From positions 4,588 through 68,587 of the forward strand of contig JBBRDM010000003.1 in NCBI GenBank assembly GCA_038203935.1: a stretch of DNA of 64,000 nt. The letters run 5' to 3'. Below are positions 1-8,417 of the stretch, in pieces (the stretch's first letter is position 1; the number at the start of each line of letters is the position of its first letter). Origin of the DNA: JANXSG01 sp038203935. GTDB taxonomy: Bacteria > Armatimonadota > Chthonomonadetes > Chthonomonadales > Chthonomonadaceae. The translations under genes and the position numbers were made by a program. The notes beneath the pieces are model-generated. The model had not been told where the DNA came from. It was given only the letters and a program-made list of their open reading frames with translations, and did not search any database.

Positions 1-11
1 TTGCTGACTCT

Positions 12-445
12 TTATTTCAAGACGATTAATGTTTTATTGTGAGTTTGAGAATCGGATATCCAGTGATCATTCGAAGTCAGACGCTCATATTGAAGAAGAG
101 GATAGTGTCCGAAATTAAGTATCAGCCCAAGCTTGAGACCAGTCGCCTTCATGTAGTTGAGCGTCTAAGCGCGATGTTGAGCTGAAATTTTCTCCAGAGC
201 TTTCAATTCAAGAATAATTCATCCATAACATACGAAATCTGCCTCGTAAACTGGTTGAGACCGATTCCCTTATAGTTAACGGGCAAACGCTGGAATAATT
301 TGAAATTGATCCCTCTTTTATTAAATTCAATTTCAAGACATTCCTGATAGACAGCTTCGAGAAAACCGCTGCCCATGGATTTGTAACCCTCAAAGCAGGC
401 CCACATAATCTCGAAGCTCTCTTCTTTGTATATTACATCAGACAT
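12..445 (-). pseudogene. GxxExxY family protein (PDDEXK-like), decayed
   Basis: The first 60 or so codons from the ATG at 445 read as a normal N-terminus of the GxxExxY family: a YKEES segment, then GSGFLEAVYQECLEIEF, which carries the family signature. Near position 250 the frame shifts. The expected C-terminal half continues in another frame (YEADFVCYG, IILELKALEK, TLNYMKATG, LKLGLILNFGHYP), broken by two stops where Lys and Gln codons would be expected. It then runs to a TAA at 12-14. Family members are about 120-130 residues and resemble PDDEXK nucleases; the D and ELK residues survive only in the shifted frame. The gene is therefore inactivated. It lies beside an inverted repeat at 471-640. 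Confidence 0.8.
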
Positions 446-470
446 TATGACAGCTTCCTTTCAGACTTTT

Positions 471-640
471 GTCCACGAAATACACGAAATAACACGAAAA
501 AGGATGTATTCAACTATCCAATTATAGTACTCTACATCAACTGCTCAAAACGGAATCAGAGAAATATAAAATCAGAGAAAGAATTTTCCCGTATTATGTA
601 TTTGCATTTTTTTTCGTGTTATTTTGAGTATTTCGTGGAC
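471..640. repeat. Inverted-repeat element next to GxxExxY gene
   Basis: Arm 471-501 (begins gtccacgaaatacacgaaat) and arm 610-640 (ends tatttcgtggac) are reverse complements over 31 bases with two mismatches, separated by about 108 AT-rich bases. Repeats of this cacgaaa type are, from memory, often found beside GxxExxY genes. The element fills most of the 305-base gap between that pseudogene and proA. No ORF inside it is convincing. Confidence 0.7.
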
Positions 641-719
641 AATGAATTTATACATTATCATACTGGGGATTGTAATAGTGGAGAGGGATTGCTTAAGAAA
701 AGAGATATTGGCAGAGAAG

Positions 720-749
720 TTGGTGCTGGCAATCTGAGCCAGCCACCAA
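720..749 (-). terminator. Hairpin after proA, possible terminator
   Basis: An 11-bp stem (720-730 with 738-749, one bulged C, 7-base loop) begins just past the proA stop codon. It lacks a run of U on the minus strand, so termination is only suggested. Confidence 0.35.
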
Positions 750-750
750 A

Positions 751-2001
751 TCAAACGCGAATCTGACCGTTTCCTCGGATAATAGATTTGTAGGTAGTGA
801 GTTCGGTGAGTCCGATGGGGCCGCGTGCGTGGAGTTTCTGTGTGCTGATCCCGACCTCAGCGCCCAGGCCGAATTCGAAACCGTCAGTGAAACGGGTAGA
901 GGCGTTCACGTAGACACAGGCGGAGTCGACCTCCTGCGTGAACCTTTCAGAAGCGGCGTAACTTTCCGTGACAATTGTCTCGGAGTGACTGGAGCCAAAT
1001 TGTGCAATGTGATCCATTGCCTCATCGATCGAATCGACTAACTTAACAGCCAGGATCATGGCGAGGTACTCGGTCTCCCAATCTTCCTCAGTGGCAGGTA
1101 CAGCAGCCGGATATAGTTCACGGGTGCGCTCACATCCTCGAATCTCAACTCCGGCGTCTGCCAGACGCGTGAGCAGTTTGGGCAGTAAGTCAGCAGCTTT
1201 GGAACTGTGTACCAGCAGTGTCTCCATTGCATTGCAGGTAGAGGGGCGCGAGACTTTCGCATTGAATGATATCTCTTCCGCCATCGTCAGGTCGGCAGTA
1301 TCATCCACGTAAGTATGGCAGTTGCCTCCCAACGAAGTAAGCACCGGCATTTTGGCATTCGCAAGGACGGTCTTTTTCAGACTCTCTCCTCCTCGCGGCA
1401 TCAGCAGATCGACAAGGCCTTCCGCCTGCATCAAGGTCAGCGCAGCTTCTCTGTCAGTCGATTCAATGAGCTGAACGCTGTTTTCCGGCAGTCCCTCTTG
1501 CTCACCGACGGAACTCAGAATTTTCGCAAGCTTCGTGTTCGAGTGAATAGCTTCCGACCCGCCACGCAAAATCACAGCATTCCCCGATTTGATGCAGAGG
1601 CCCGCAGCATCGGCAGTCACATTCGGGCGGCTCTCGTAGATAATTCCAATCACTCCGAACGGCACACGCACGCGCTGAATTTCGAGACCGTTTGGACGGC
1701 GGGTTCCATCCATAATCTTACCGACAGGATCAGGAAGGGCTGCAATCTGCCGTAGTCCTTCTGCCATCGCTGCAATCCGTTTTTCGTTCAGCGCCAGCCT
1801 GTCGAGCAGCGCACCAGAAAGTCCGCGTTCTTTGCCCGCTGTCAGATCAAGGCAGTTCGCGGTAATTATCTCATCCTGACGAGCGATAACCGCATCAGCC
1901 ATGGCGAGCAATGCGCGGTTTTTCGTATCCGTGCTCAGCGCCGCTAGTTTTCGTGAAGCTTTTTTAGCTTTTCGAGCCTGCTCCATTACCAGTTCATTCA
2001 C
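751..2001 (-). CDS. proA: Glutamate-5-semialdehyde dehydrogenase
   Basis: ProA reduces gamma-glutamyl phosphate to glutamate-5-semialdehyde with NADPH, the second step of proline synthesis, in the cytoplasm. The protein shows the aldehyde-dehydrogenase fold signatures: a VIGIIYESRPNVTADAAG segment, KSGNAVILRGG, and the catalytic Cys in SRPSTCNAMETLLVH. I chose the GTG at 2001 (residues VNELVMEQARKAKK) because a GGGAG sits seven bases upstream and it gives 416 residues, the normal family length. A longer reading from 2118 would overlap the upstream gene and add a non-homologous tail. The start is 13 bases after the stop of the upstream membrane protein, so the two are probably co-transcribed. 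No proB is visible nearby. Confidence 0.93.
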   Translation of the reverse strand: MNELVMEQARKAKKASRKLAALSTDTKNRALLAMADAVIARQDEIITANCLDLTAGKERGLSGALLDRLALNEKRIAAMAEGLRQIAALPDPVGKIMDGTRRPNGLEIQRVRVPFGVIGIIYESRPNVTADAAGLCIKSGNAVILRGGSEAIHSNTKLAKILSSVGEQEGLPENSVQLIESTDREAALTLMQAEGLVDLLMPRGGESLKKTVLANAKMPVLTSLGGNCHTYVDDTADLTMAEEISFNAKVSRPSTCNAMETLLVHSSKAADLLPKLLTRLADAGVEIRGCERTRELYPAAVPATEEDWETEYLAMILAVKLVDSIDEAMDHIAQFGSSHSETIVTESYAASERFTQEVDSACVYVNASTRFTDGFEFGLGAEVGISTQKLHARGPIGLTELTTYKSIIRGNGQIRV

Positions 2002-2014
2002 TATTCTGCTCCCA

Positions 2015-4030
2015 CTATTGATCCCAACCCAGCCGCCCATTAATCGAAATGCTGTAGGTCGCCTGCCTGTAGTACATTGAGTAGACTGCCCAGATTGTCT
2101 CCGCGCAGAACTCTGCAAGTATTATACCCAATGCAACCTGGTGCAGCTTATCATACCCTTTCAAACCGTAGTATCGTTCCACAAAAATCTTTATTAATAG
2201 GACGATCACCAGCCCAAACCAGAAGTAGTCCAGCCCAAAATTCATAGCCAGTGCATATCCCATGGGATGCAGCGGAAAAGAGGGAACACGGAATCGGATA
2301 AAATCGAGCAGAAGAACGAAGGCAAATCCGAGAACTACAAAAAGGATAGCCACTGGATTAGGCGGGTGGTGTGCCTCAATAAGCTGGGCAACGACGCCGG
2401 CAGCGTCACCGCCTTGATTCTTGGCTGCGAACCGGTACCCATTGTAGATGTAGGTGCAGTGCCCTAGCACGCTTCCAATGATAGTCGCAACCAGGATAGC
2501 AAGGAAGAGTGCGCGCTGGTTCAGACGGGCGGAATCTCCCATCTTCATCGCTTCCAACTGATGCGGCATGGGATGTGTGCGGTGTATGCGATTCATAAAG
2601 AAGAAAGTGGTGACGACTCGGCTGACAGCGCTGGTAGAAAGCGACTGCGTACCCATAAAGTCAACCAGTATCTGGTTAGGCCCCATAAATGCCATCTCAT
2701 GCGACGGCGCTCCGATCTGTGCGCGCATTCTCGTGAGAGCGACACTGAAAGCCAGGAAGAGCAGAGTTTCTAATCCAACCATCCAGAGCGGTATTCCTAT
2801 GAACAGGCCGATGGCAGCTATTCCAATGAGGCTTAAGATCAGGCCGGAAAACGCGAAACGGTGCGGCACGCCAAGACTATCGTCTGACTTGCCAGATCTT
2901 ATCTGATGCCACACATTTTTCAGGTAGTGTCTGGCTACCCACGCCGCAGTAACAAATAGGGCTAAAAATGCACCCCATGACTGTTCACTGAAATAGGGCG
3001 GTCCGGGAACCAGCCCGCCTCCGCCAAATACGCCCGCACTTTCGGTGTAGCCGATGGCGTAGGTGAATATCTGTAAAAATTTACGGAAAAAGAAAAAGAA
3101 GATGCATGAAAACAGCAGATCGGTTGGCATGAAAAACCCGATAACTGCCATATAGGGGAAAATACCAATAGGTGTCCATCCAATAGCATTTAGTGGAGGG
3201 GACGGGAAAAGAAGTACCAGATCACCAATGAAACGCACATTCAGCAGCGGTATGCTCGGATAGAGAAAATGAAAGCCATTGATCATATCTATCACAAACA
3301 TGGCTATGAACGGGACAATGAAAAATTTACTCTTCCAGACTTTTGTGTCTCCGGCTCCTGCCTGAACAATCGCCATGGGAAGCTGAATAATAGGGAATGC
3401 TAGTTTCTCTCTGTTTGTCCACTCATCACGCATTAGGCTGTTGATACAAAGCATAGCCAGGCATACAAGGGTTACAAACACAGTCCAGGAGAAGATGTAC
3501 GGCCACCAGAGATGCAGGTGCGAAAGAAAATAGGGGAATCGAAAACCACCGTTTTTATAATCGATGAATTTTGCGGCATCTTGCGGCTGAATGAAAAACC
3601 ATTTGTTTGAGTAGGGGTTGATATAGGTATTGAAATGTGTATCGGCGTCAGTAAACAACGCATACGAGTGAATGTAGGGGTTGATCTCAGTCATCCACTC
3701 AGACCCGATAGCGGCAATCACGGTTTGCATACTATAAAAAATTATGAGCTCACCCTGATTCAATGCATACCTGGGTGCGAATCTACGTACAAAAAGATTG
3801 GCTACCGCTACAATCAGCGTTAACACGACGGGAGGCACCATCAAAGAAAAGATTACATCGACCAGCTGGTCTGCACACCAATATGCGTTGATCGGAGCGA
3901 ATAGGAGAGCAATGACGATCACTCGGAGACTGAACCAGGATTTGCGAGTAGTTCCAGATCGGGCAGATGCTTCCAGCGTGGAATCTGAACCGGCGGATCC
4001 AATTTCATTTAATGGCGCGCTGGATTGCAA
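2015..4030 (-). CDS. DUF6785-family polytopic membrane protein
   Basis: This 671-residue protein has a short polar N-terminus and then many hydrophobic segments, for example around residues 32-55, 75-90, 170-195, 235-260, 280-320, 395-430 and 500-520, with a cluster of Phe-rich helices near residue 310. It matches what I recall of the DUF6784/DUF6785 family of large membrane proteins, common in Armatimonadota and Planctomycetes and resembling transporters in layout. The substrate is unknown. It lies upstream of proA on the same strand, but a link to proline is not supported by sequence. The family call rests on memory of motifs such as IGSEWMTEINPYIHSY and LVPGPPYFSEQSWGAFLAL. Confidence 0.65.
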   Translation of the reverse strand: MQSSAPLNEIGSAGSDSTLEASARSGTTRKSWFSLRVIVIALLFAPINAYWCADQLVDVIFSLMVPPVVLTLIVAVANLFVRRFAPRYALNQGELIIFYSMQTVIAAIGSEWMTEINPYIHSYALFTDADTHFNTYINPYSNKWFFIQPQDAAKFIDYKNGGFRFPYFLSHLHLWWPYIFSWTVFVTLVCLAMLCINSLMRDEWTNREKLAFPIIQLPMAIVQAGAGDTKVWKSKFFIVPFIAMFVIDMINGFHFLYPSIPLLNVRFIGDLVLLFPSPPLNAIGWTPIGIFPYMAVIGFFMPTDLLFSCIFFFFFRKFLQIFTYAIGYTESAGVFGGGGLVPGPPYFSEQSWGAFLALFVTAAWVARHYLKNVWHQIRSGKSDDSLGVPHRFAFSGLILSLIGIAAIGLFIGIPLWMVGLETLLFLAFSVALTRMRAQIGAPSHEMAFMGPNQILVDFMGTQSLSTSAVSRVVTTFFFMNRIHRTHPMPHQLEAMKMGDSARLNQRALFLAILVATIIGSVLGHCTYIYNGYRFAAKNQGGDAAGVVAQLIEAHHPPNPVAILFVVLGFAFVLLLDFIRFRVPSFPLHPMGYALAMNFGLDYFWFGLVIVLLIKIFVERYYGLKGYDKLHQVALGIILAEFCAETIWAVYSMYYRQATYSISINGRLGWDQ

Positions 4031-4110
4031 AAAACTCTCCTCCAGAATGTTTTAAGATGGACATCTCAAACGAAACACACATTTCAATAAAGTATATTCA
4101 GCAGCTAAAC

Positions 4111-4146
4111 AAAAAATCCCTGCTGATGTCTGATATTCAGCAGGGA
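4111..4146 (-). terminator. Rho-independent terminator
   Basis: A perfect 10-bp stem (4117-4126 with 4137-4146, sequence TCCCTGCTGA) is followed on the minus strand by six U. It lies 44 bases after the 4190-4834 gene and terminates it. Confidence 0.85.
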
Positions 4147-4189
4147 GACAGAGATAAAATGCATGCGGCAGCAACGTGGTGCAATGGGA

Positions 4190-4834
4190 CTACTCTGCTT
4201 TCGGAGGAGCTGATTGTGTATCGCCTCCAGGCTCCAAAGTAGGGGCAGCTGGTATCGGAGCTGTGGAATCGTCCAGAGAAGAGGGACTTTGAACTGCCTC
4301 ATGAGTTCTCTTCCGACGTGACCTTCGATGCGTTCTGGCAGGAGGAGCTGCTTTTTTAACCGTGTCAGAATCACTTATTGAAACTTCCGGACGCGATGAC
4401 TTATCAGACTCATCCGAGCTGTCTCTGTTTTTATCTTCGGAATTATCATCGATTGTATCAGGTTTTTGTACTGCTGAATCTTCGTCCTTAGATTTCTCTA
4501 CTGGATCGATACTCGGCATCGGAATATTTTTGTGTGTGCTTTCAGATATCGTGGGCGGTGGAATCGAGTTATGTGGCTGCAGATTCGCCTGTGAAGGCTG
4601 AGTTTCAGGCGTGATTATTCTTGCCGCCTGGGATGGTTCAGCATTCTGGGCGCTCTCCTGCCTGGAGTTGTCCGGCGTGCGGGCTGTTGGGATAAGACGG
4701 GCTAAAAGTACAAATCCAACAAAAAAACTTGCGCCGCCTAATGCCAGCCAGATTAACAGTCCCTTGATTAAGGAGCCACGATGAACGGCATTATGTATAG
4801 TTGCTTTCCTTTTCCGATTTTGTAACCGCCGCAT
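4190..4834 (-). CDS. Single-pass membrane protein with disordered tail, unknown function
   Basis: The 214-residue protein begins with a basic segment (MRRLQNRKRKATIHNAVHRG), then one hydrophobic helix at about residues 25-47 (LLIWLALGGASFFVGFVLLA). The rest is low complexity: Pro/Gln/Ser-rich, then an acidic Asp/Ser/Glu stretch (about 110-145), a basic Arg/Lys patch (about 165-175) and a Pro/Ala tail. The topology suggests a signal-anchor with an extracytoplasmic disordered region. I recognise no domain. It has its own terminator and a purine-rich GGGGGAAAA ribosome site, so it is likely a real monocistronic gene. Confidence 0.6.
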   Translation of the reverse strand: MRRLQNRKRKATIHNAVHRGSLIKGLLIWLALGGASFFVGFVLLARLIPTARTPDNSRQESAQNAEPSQAARIITPETQPSQANLQPHNSIPPPTISESTHKNIPMPSIDPVEKSKDEDSAVQKPDTIDDNSEDKNRDSSDESDKSSRPEVSISDSDTVKKAAPPARTHRRSRRKRTHEAVQSPSSLDDSTAPIPAAPTLEPGGDTQSAPPKAE

Positions 4835-5101
4835 TAATTTTCCCCCAAAGTAAATCTTATTCCAAGTCTACCAAATTGCATTTTCTTTGTCAAGTAACAT
4901 CCGCGCTATTGCTCGCTTAAACATTATATAATGGCGAACATGGATAACGAAAATACTCACAATCTAATAGGAAAGTTTCGTAATTTAAAAGCACTTAATG
5001 GATATTCCAGCGTATGTGCAGCAATTGGCTGTTGGGGTAACGATTATCAATGGAATATGGTATATAATTTCTAATCCATTTATTTCCTCACGAGGCACAT
5101 T

Positions 5102-5668
5102 ATGATTCTGGTAATCGATAACTATGATAGTTTTACTTATAATCTTGTACAGTACCTGGGAGAGCTGGGACAGGAGATTGTTGTAAAAAGGAACGACCAG
5201 ATTACCCTGGATGAAATTGCAGTGCTGGCCCCTGAGCGTATATTGATATCTCCCGGCCCGTGTACTCCCGGAGAAGCTGGAATATGCGTATCCCTTATTA
5301 AGAGGTTCGCAGGGCAAATTCCCATCATGGGTGTTTGTCTGGGACATCAGAGTATTGGAGTAGCATTTGGGGGAGAATGTGTCAGAAACACTAAAATTAT
5401 GCACGGAAAAACCTCGATGATCAAGCATGATGGGAAAGGACTTTTCGCAGGACTTCCTAATCCATTCATAGCTACACGTTATCACTCCCTGATAATAAAA
5501 CGAGATACGCTTCCATCCTGCCTCGAGATTACAGCAGAAACCGATGAGGGGGAGATCATGGGCGTCCGACACAAGAATATGTCTGTGGAAGGGGTGCAGT
5601 TTCATCCTGAATCCGCTCTCACTAAAAGTGGAAAGGATATGATCGCAAATTTTGCGCATCCTTTATAG
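5102..5668 (+). CDS. pabA: Anthranilate/aminodeoxychorismate synthase glutamine amidotransferase subunit
   Basis: A class I glutamine amidotransferase that releases ammonia from glutamine for a chorismate-using partner, in either tryptophan (TrpG) or folate (PabA) synthesis. The 188-residue protein opens with MILVIDNYDSFTYNLVQYLG, has ISPGPCTPGEAG, the nucleophile Cys in GVCLGHQSIG and the His/Glu pair in VQFHPES, all typical. No trpE, pabB or pabC lies beside it, so the choice between TrpG and PabA cannot be made from context; many bacteria use one subunit for both. An AGG-type ribosome site lies upstream of the ATG. Confidence 0.88.
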   Translation: MILVIDNYDSFTYNLVQYLGELGQEIVVKRNDQITLDEIAVLAPERILISPGPCTPGEAGICVSLIKRFAGQIPIMGVCLGHQSIGVAFGGECVRNTKIMHGKTSMIKHDGKGLFAGLPNPFIATRYHSLIIKRDTLPSCLEITAETDEGEIMGVRHKNMSVEGVQFHPESALTKSGKDMIANFAHPL

Positions 5669-5767
5669 TCACTGACTAAAAGTTTTCTAATGACAATTAA
5701 TATGTCTCTCTTAATTTATTATATTTTCAAAATCCACGTTATGATTGTGAAATATTCCGCAAACCTC

Positions 5768-5797
5768 TTGACATTTCCCCTTGTTTTGACCTATGAT
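5768..5797 (+). promoter_or_regulatory. Sigma-70-type promoter
   Basis: TTGACA (5768-5773) and TATGAT (5792-5797) are separated by 18 bases. This is the one clear signal in the 394-base gap 5669-6062; it points at the 6063 gene and implies a leader of about 260 bases in which I see no other convincing gene. Confidence 0.6.
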
Positions 5798-6062
5798 ATA
5801 TACCAAGATAATTTCTTCAAGACACGAGAATTTAGCTATTTCAATCAATTACAGTAGAAACGGGCTAATTCTACCGACAATGCAGTCGTTGGAAGCTGGA
5901 ATTCTGCAAATCGGAAGTTGATCTTTTCGTTTAAATATTGAGGACTACAGAAAATAGTCTGCAGCCTGCAATAATAGAGTTCAAAAGCCTATAGCAAATC
6001 TGCTCTCTATATCGACGCCGAATGGCCAAGGAACTTGTAGATATGGAAGGAACCTTTATAAA

Positions 6063-6764
6063 GTGCGCAAATGGAGTAAAGAGTCGATAGGACTCGAGAT
6101 AATTAGCCTTTATCAACAGGGAGAGAACCTGAGTTATTCGCATGTTGCCGGCGAACAGGTTGCGCTCCTGCGTGCTGCTACCAGATATTTTGGATCTTGG
6201 CGAACCGCAATTGAAAGCACCGGCCTTAATTATGACGATATTCGACGCTACAAGGTATGGAGCAGAAGTCGAATAGTGGATAGAATTACTGAGTTATTTG
6301 AAAAGGGAGAAGACCTGAGCTGGCGTAATGTCAGCATGACGGTCGATCCACAGTTAGCCGCTGCTGCTACCAAGCACAAACATTTTGGGTCCTGGAAAAG
6401 CGCTGTTTCTGCTGCCGGGCTGGATTATGCACAGATCAGACGCTATCGAGAGTGGGATGCGGATACCATTAAGAAAAAAATTGTGGAACTCAGCAATAAG
6501 GATATCGACCTTAATGCTAAATTCATGGAAGAGTACGATATCACACTTATTACCGCTGCACGCCGTCGATTTGACAGCTGGGATAAAGCTCTGACGGCTG
6601 CTGGGCTGGATTATAAATCTATCGTGCTGAGAGCGCCATTCAAACGATCACATCGTACACCATCAGCCGAGGCTGATGGCTCCTCTGTAAACAGCCGATC
6701 TTCTAAAACCCATCGAAGCACAACGCGTACATCCGTCAATCGTAAGATGCCAGTCGAAGCGTGA
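6063..6764 (+). CDS. Three-repeat protein of the HNH-associated repeat type
   Basis: The 233-residue protein contains three tandem repeats of about 62-65 residues (roughly 1-62, 63-127, 128-190). Each follows the pattern W-S-x-I ... GE-LS ... LLxAAxxxFGSWxxAxxAAGLDY. This matches the repeat found next to HNH nucleases in homing-type and other DNA-binding proteins (HNH_repeat, from memory). No HNH motif is present, so this is a repeat-only protein. The tail after residue 195 is basic and Ser/Thr/Arg-rich. DNA binding is a reasonable inference. A GTG start at 6063 fits a GGAAGGA site 11 bases upstream; the frame stays open further upstream but without an ATG. Confidence 0.7.
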   Translation: MRKWSKESIGLEIISLYQQGENLSYSHVAGEQVALLRAATRYFGSWRTAIESTGLNYDDIRRYKVWSRSRIVDRITELFEKGEDLSWRNVSMTVDPQLAAAATKHKHFGSWKSAVSAAGLDYAQIRRYREWDADTIKKKIVELSNKDIDLNAKFMEEYDITLITAARRRFDSWDKALTAAGLDYKSIVLRAPFKRSHRTPSAEADGSSVNSRSSKTHRSTTRTSVNRKMPVEA

Positions 6765-6840
6765 AATTATCCAGCGCTATCCAGGCGCTCACGTGATTTG
6801 AAATCTTTTGCAGTCCCATCTGATAACGAATAAAATAAAT

Positions 6841-6870
6841 GACCTCTCATTCAAATTCGAATGAGAGGTC
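6841..6870. terminator. Bidirectional terminator hairpin
   Basis: A perfect 12-bp stem (GACCTCTCATTC at 6841-6852 with 6859-6870, loop of six) lies between convergent genes. AT-rich flanks follow on both strands (ggttatttatt; atttattttatt). Confidence 0.75.
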
Positions 6871-6906
6871 GGTTATTTATTGCTTTGGTTCTACAGGAAT
6901 ATTAGC

Positions 6907-8280
6907 TTATAGAATTCCTGTACCAGCTCCATTACCACCGAAATATCTTCCAGTCAGGTTGTTGTAGATGTACAATCCTTGAGAGAACGCTCCCATAATT
7001 GTAAAGATATCAACCGGCGGTCGCATAGGTGGTGTGCCGGGAGTCATCCAGACACTATCTCCTGGCAGCAGCTCAATATCCGGGCTTTTGCTTTTGGAGA
7101 TGTCTTTCCAGTTAAATGATATTACCTTGGTGTTTTTTGGATCGTTGTCCGGATGCCGGAATATTTTACCTTCGCCCCATTTGGAGAAAGGCGCCGGGCC
7201 GCTTGCTTCCATTACTGCCTGGGTAAGTGTAGTTCGTTTGTCGTAGACAAACTTACCGGTTTTAACGAAACCACCATTCACATTGATGTAGGCGTTGTTT
7301 TCAAGTTTCTCAACATATACTGCATCGTCTGGTTTTATTTCGATATTATTAACTAGATCGCCCTGTTCCGCTTTGTCGAGGTCGATAACTAATGGCCGAT
7401 CTACACTCGGGCGTCGGATGCTGACTGCTTTACGATTTGCAGTACTGTTCGTTCCGCCAACCAGATTGATTACTTCTCGAACCGTCATGGGAGGGTTTGT
7501 TCGGAGCGGGATACTCTGCTGAGGCTTGGTAACTTCCCCGCCCACCGAAACGACACCACTGCCTGGGAGGCTTTTGAATGGAATGAAAACTCTGTCTTTA
7601 TCCTGAAGAATTGGGTTCTGGCTTTCATCTGGGGTCTGGCCTTCTCCGACTTTGATATACTTGTCGAATTTAACCACCATAACCACTGTTTTGTCCACGC
7701 CGTTTACTGTAGATTTACGAGAAATGCGAACCTGGGTTAGATCTGCAATATCCGTCCATTCAGCGCGTGAAAGCACATCGACCAGCGTAGTATCCTGTGG
7801 GATAATTACTGGCCCGGTATTTTTAACGGCTCCGCTCACGAAAACAACCGGACGCGGAACGGATACGATGCTGACCGTAACCTGCGGGCTTTTCACATAA
7901 ATTTTAAGAAATTTTGCGATTGCATCTGCTGCCTGTGCAGGAGTAAGTCCCTTTACTGAGACAGGAGTCATAATCCCGGCATATTTAATGCTGACATTAC
8001 CGGCCTGATCGACTGCATAGTTTCCGCTTGGATCCGGCTCGCCGACTACACTCACATTTACAATAAAATCAGATTTAATTGCCTGGTTAGGATCAATAGT
8101 GTCTTCACCTAATAGGGGAAGGACTTTTTTGTCGGTCTTCGCAGCTTTATCGTCAGCGGCCTGCGCTTTTGCAGCGGGGGTGCCTCCAACGAATCCAGCT
8201 AGCAGAGCCAGTGACACCGACACAGTCAGCGTCCGAATGAAAACTCTGCCAAAAGAGGCGTGTTTCACTTTGATGCTCAT
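6907..8280 (-). CDS. Polysaccharide export protein with SLBB domains
   Basis: A 457-residue exported protein. The signal peptide has basic residues, then TVSVSLALLAGFVGG and an AKA-type cleavage site near residue 40. Residues about 65-140 match the poly-export domain (DFIVNVSVVGEPDPSGNYAVD, then KGLTPAQAADAIAKFL), followed by two or three SLBB-like segments (PVVFVSGAVKNTG; GVVSVGGEVTKPQQSIP; AYINVNGGFVKTGKF). Proteins of this type form or plug the outer-membrane channel for capsule or exopolysaccharide (Wza/GumB family). No Wzc or glycosyltransferase is adjacent, so the exported polymer is unknown. A GGAG site precedes the ATG. Confidence 0.85.
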   Translation of the reverse strand: MSIKVKHASFGRVFIRTLTVSVSLALLAGFVGGTPAAKAQAADDKAAKTDKKVLPLLGEDTIDPNQAIKSDFIVNVSVVGEPDPSGNYAVDQAGNVSIKYAGIMTPVSVKGLTPAQAADAIAKFLKIYVKSPQVTVSIVSVPRPVVFVSGAVKNTGPVIIPQDTTLVDVLSRAEWTDIADLTQVRISRKSTVNGVDKTVVMVVKFDKYIKVGEGQTPDESQNPILQDKDRVFIPFKSLPGSGVVSVGGEVTKPQQSIPLRTNPPMTVREVINLVGGTNSTANRKAVSIRRPSVDRPLVIDLDKAEQGDLVNNIEIKPDDAVYVEKLENNAYINVNGGFVKTGKFVYDKRTTLTQAVMEASGPAPFSKWGEGKIFRHPDNDPKNTKVISFNWKDISKSKSPDIELLPGDSVWMTPGTPPMRPPVDIFTIMGAFSQGLYIYNNLTGRYFGGNGAGTGIL

Positions 8281-8308
8281 ATCATATCACTCCTTTACAT
8301 TTGCTGAC

Positions 8309-8337
8309 TTGACTTAAAATGCCCGTAAGCGTATAAT
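8309..8337 (+). promoter_or_regulatory. Sigma-70-type promoter
   Basis: TTGACT (8309-8314), 17-base spacer, perfect TATAAT (8332-8337). It drives the 8418 gene. Confidence 0.7.
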
Positions 8338-8346
8338 CTCTATTCG

Positions 8347-8375
8347 TATCTACAAAGTCATGTAAATATTAACAA
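8347..8375 (-). promoter_or_regulatory. Possible promoter for the SLBB gene
   Basis: On the minus strand TTGTTA (8375-8370) and TAGATA (8352-8347) have a 17-base spacer, divergent from and interleaved with the plus-strand promoter. The match is moderate. Confidence 0.35.
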
Positions 8376-8417
8376 CTCGTTTAACAATACCACATATTTT
8401 ACCAGGAGCGCTAATTT

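Noticed and set aside
572..754. 60-residue minus-strand frame next to proA
   Set aside because: It is largely a translation of the inverted repeat and has no recognisable start or domain.
1315..1755. 146-residue plus-strand frame inside proA
   Set aside because: Antisense shadow of a clear dehydrogenase gene.
4931..5074. 47-codon frame upstream of the glutamine amidotransferase
   Set aside because: Its first ATG abuts a TATAAT-like sequence and has no ribosome site; composition is not convincing.
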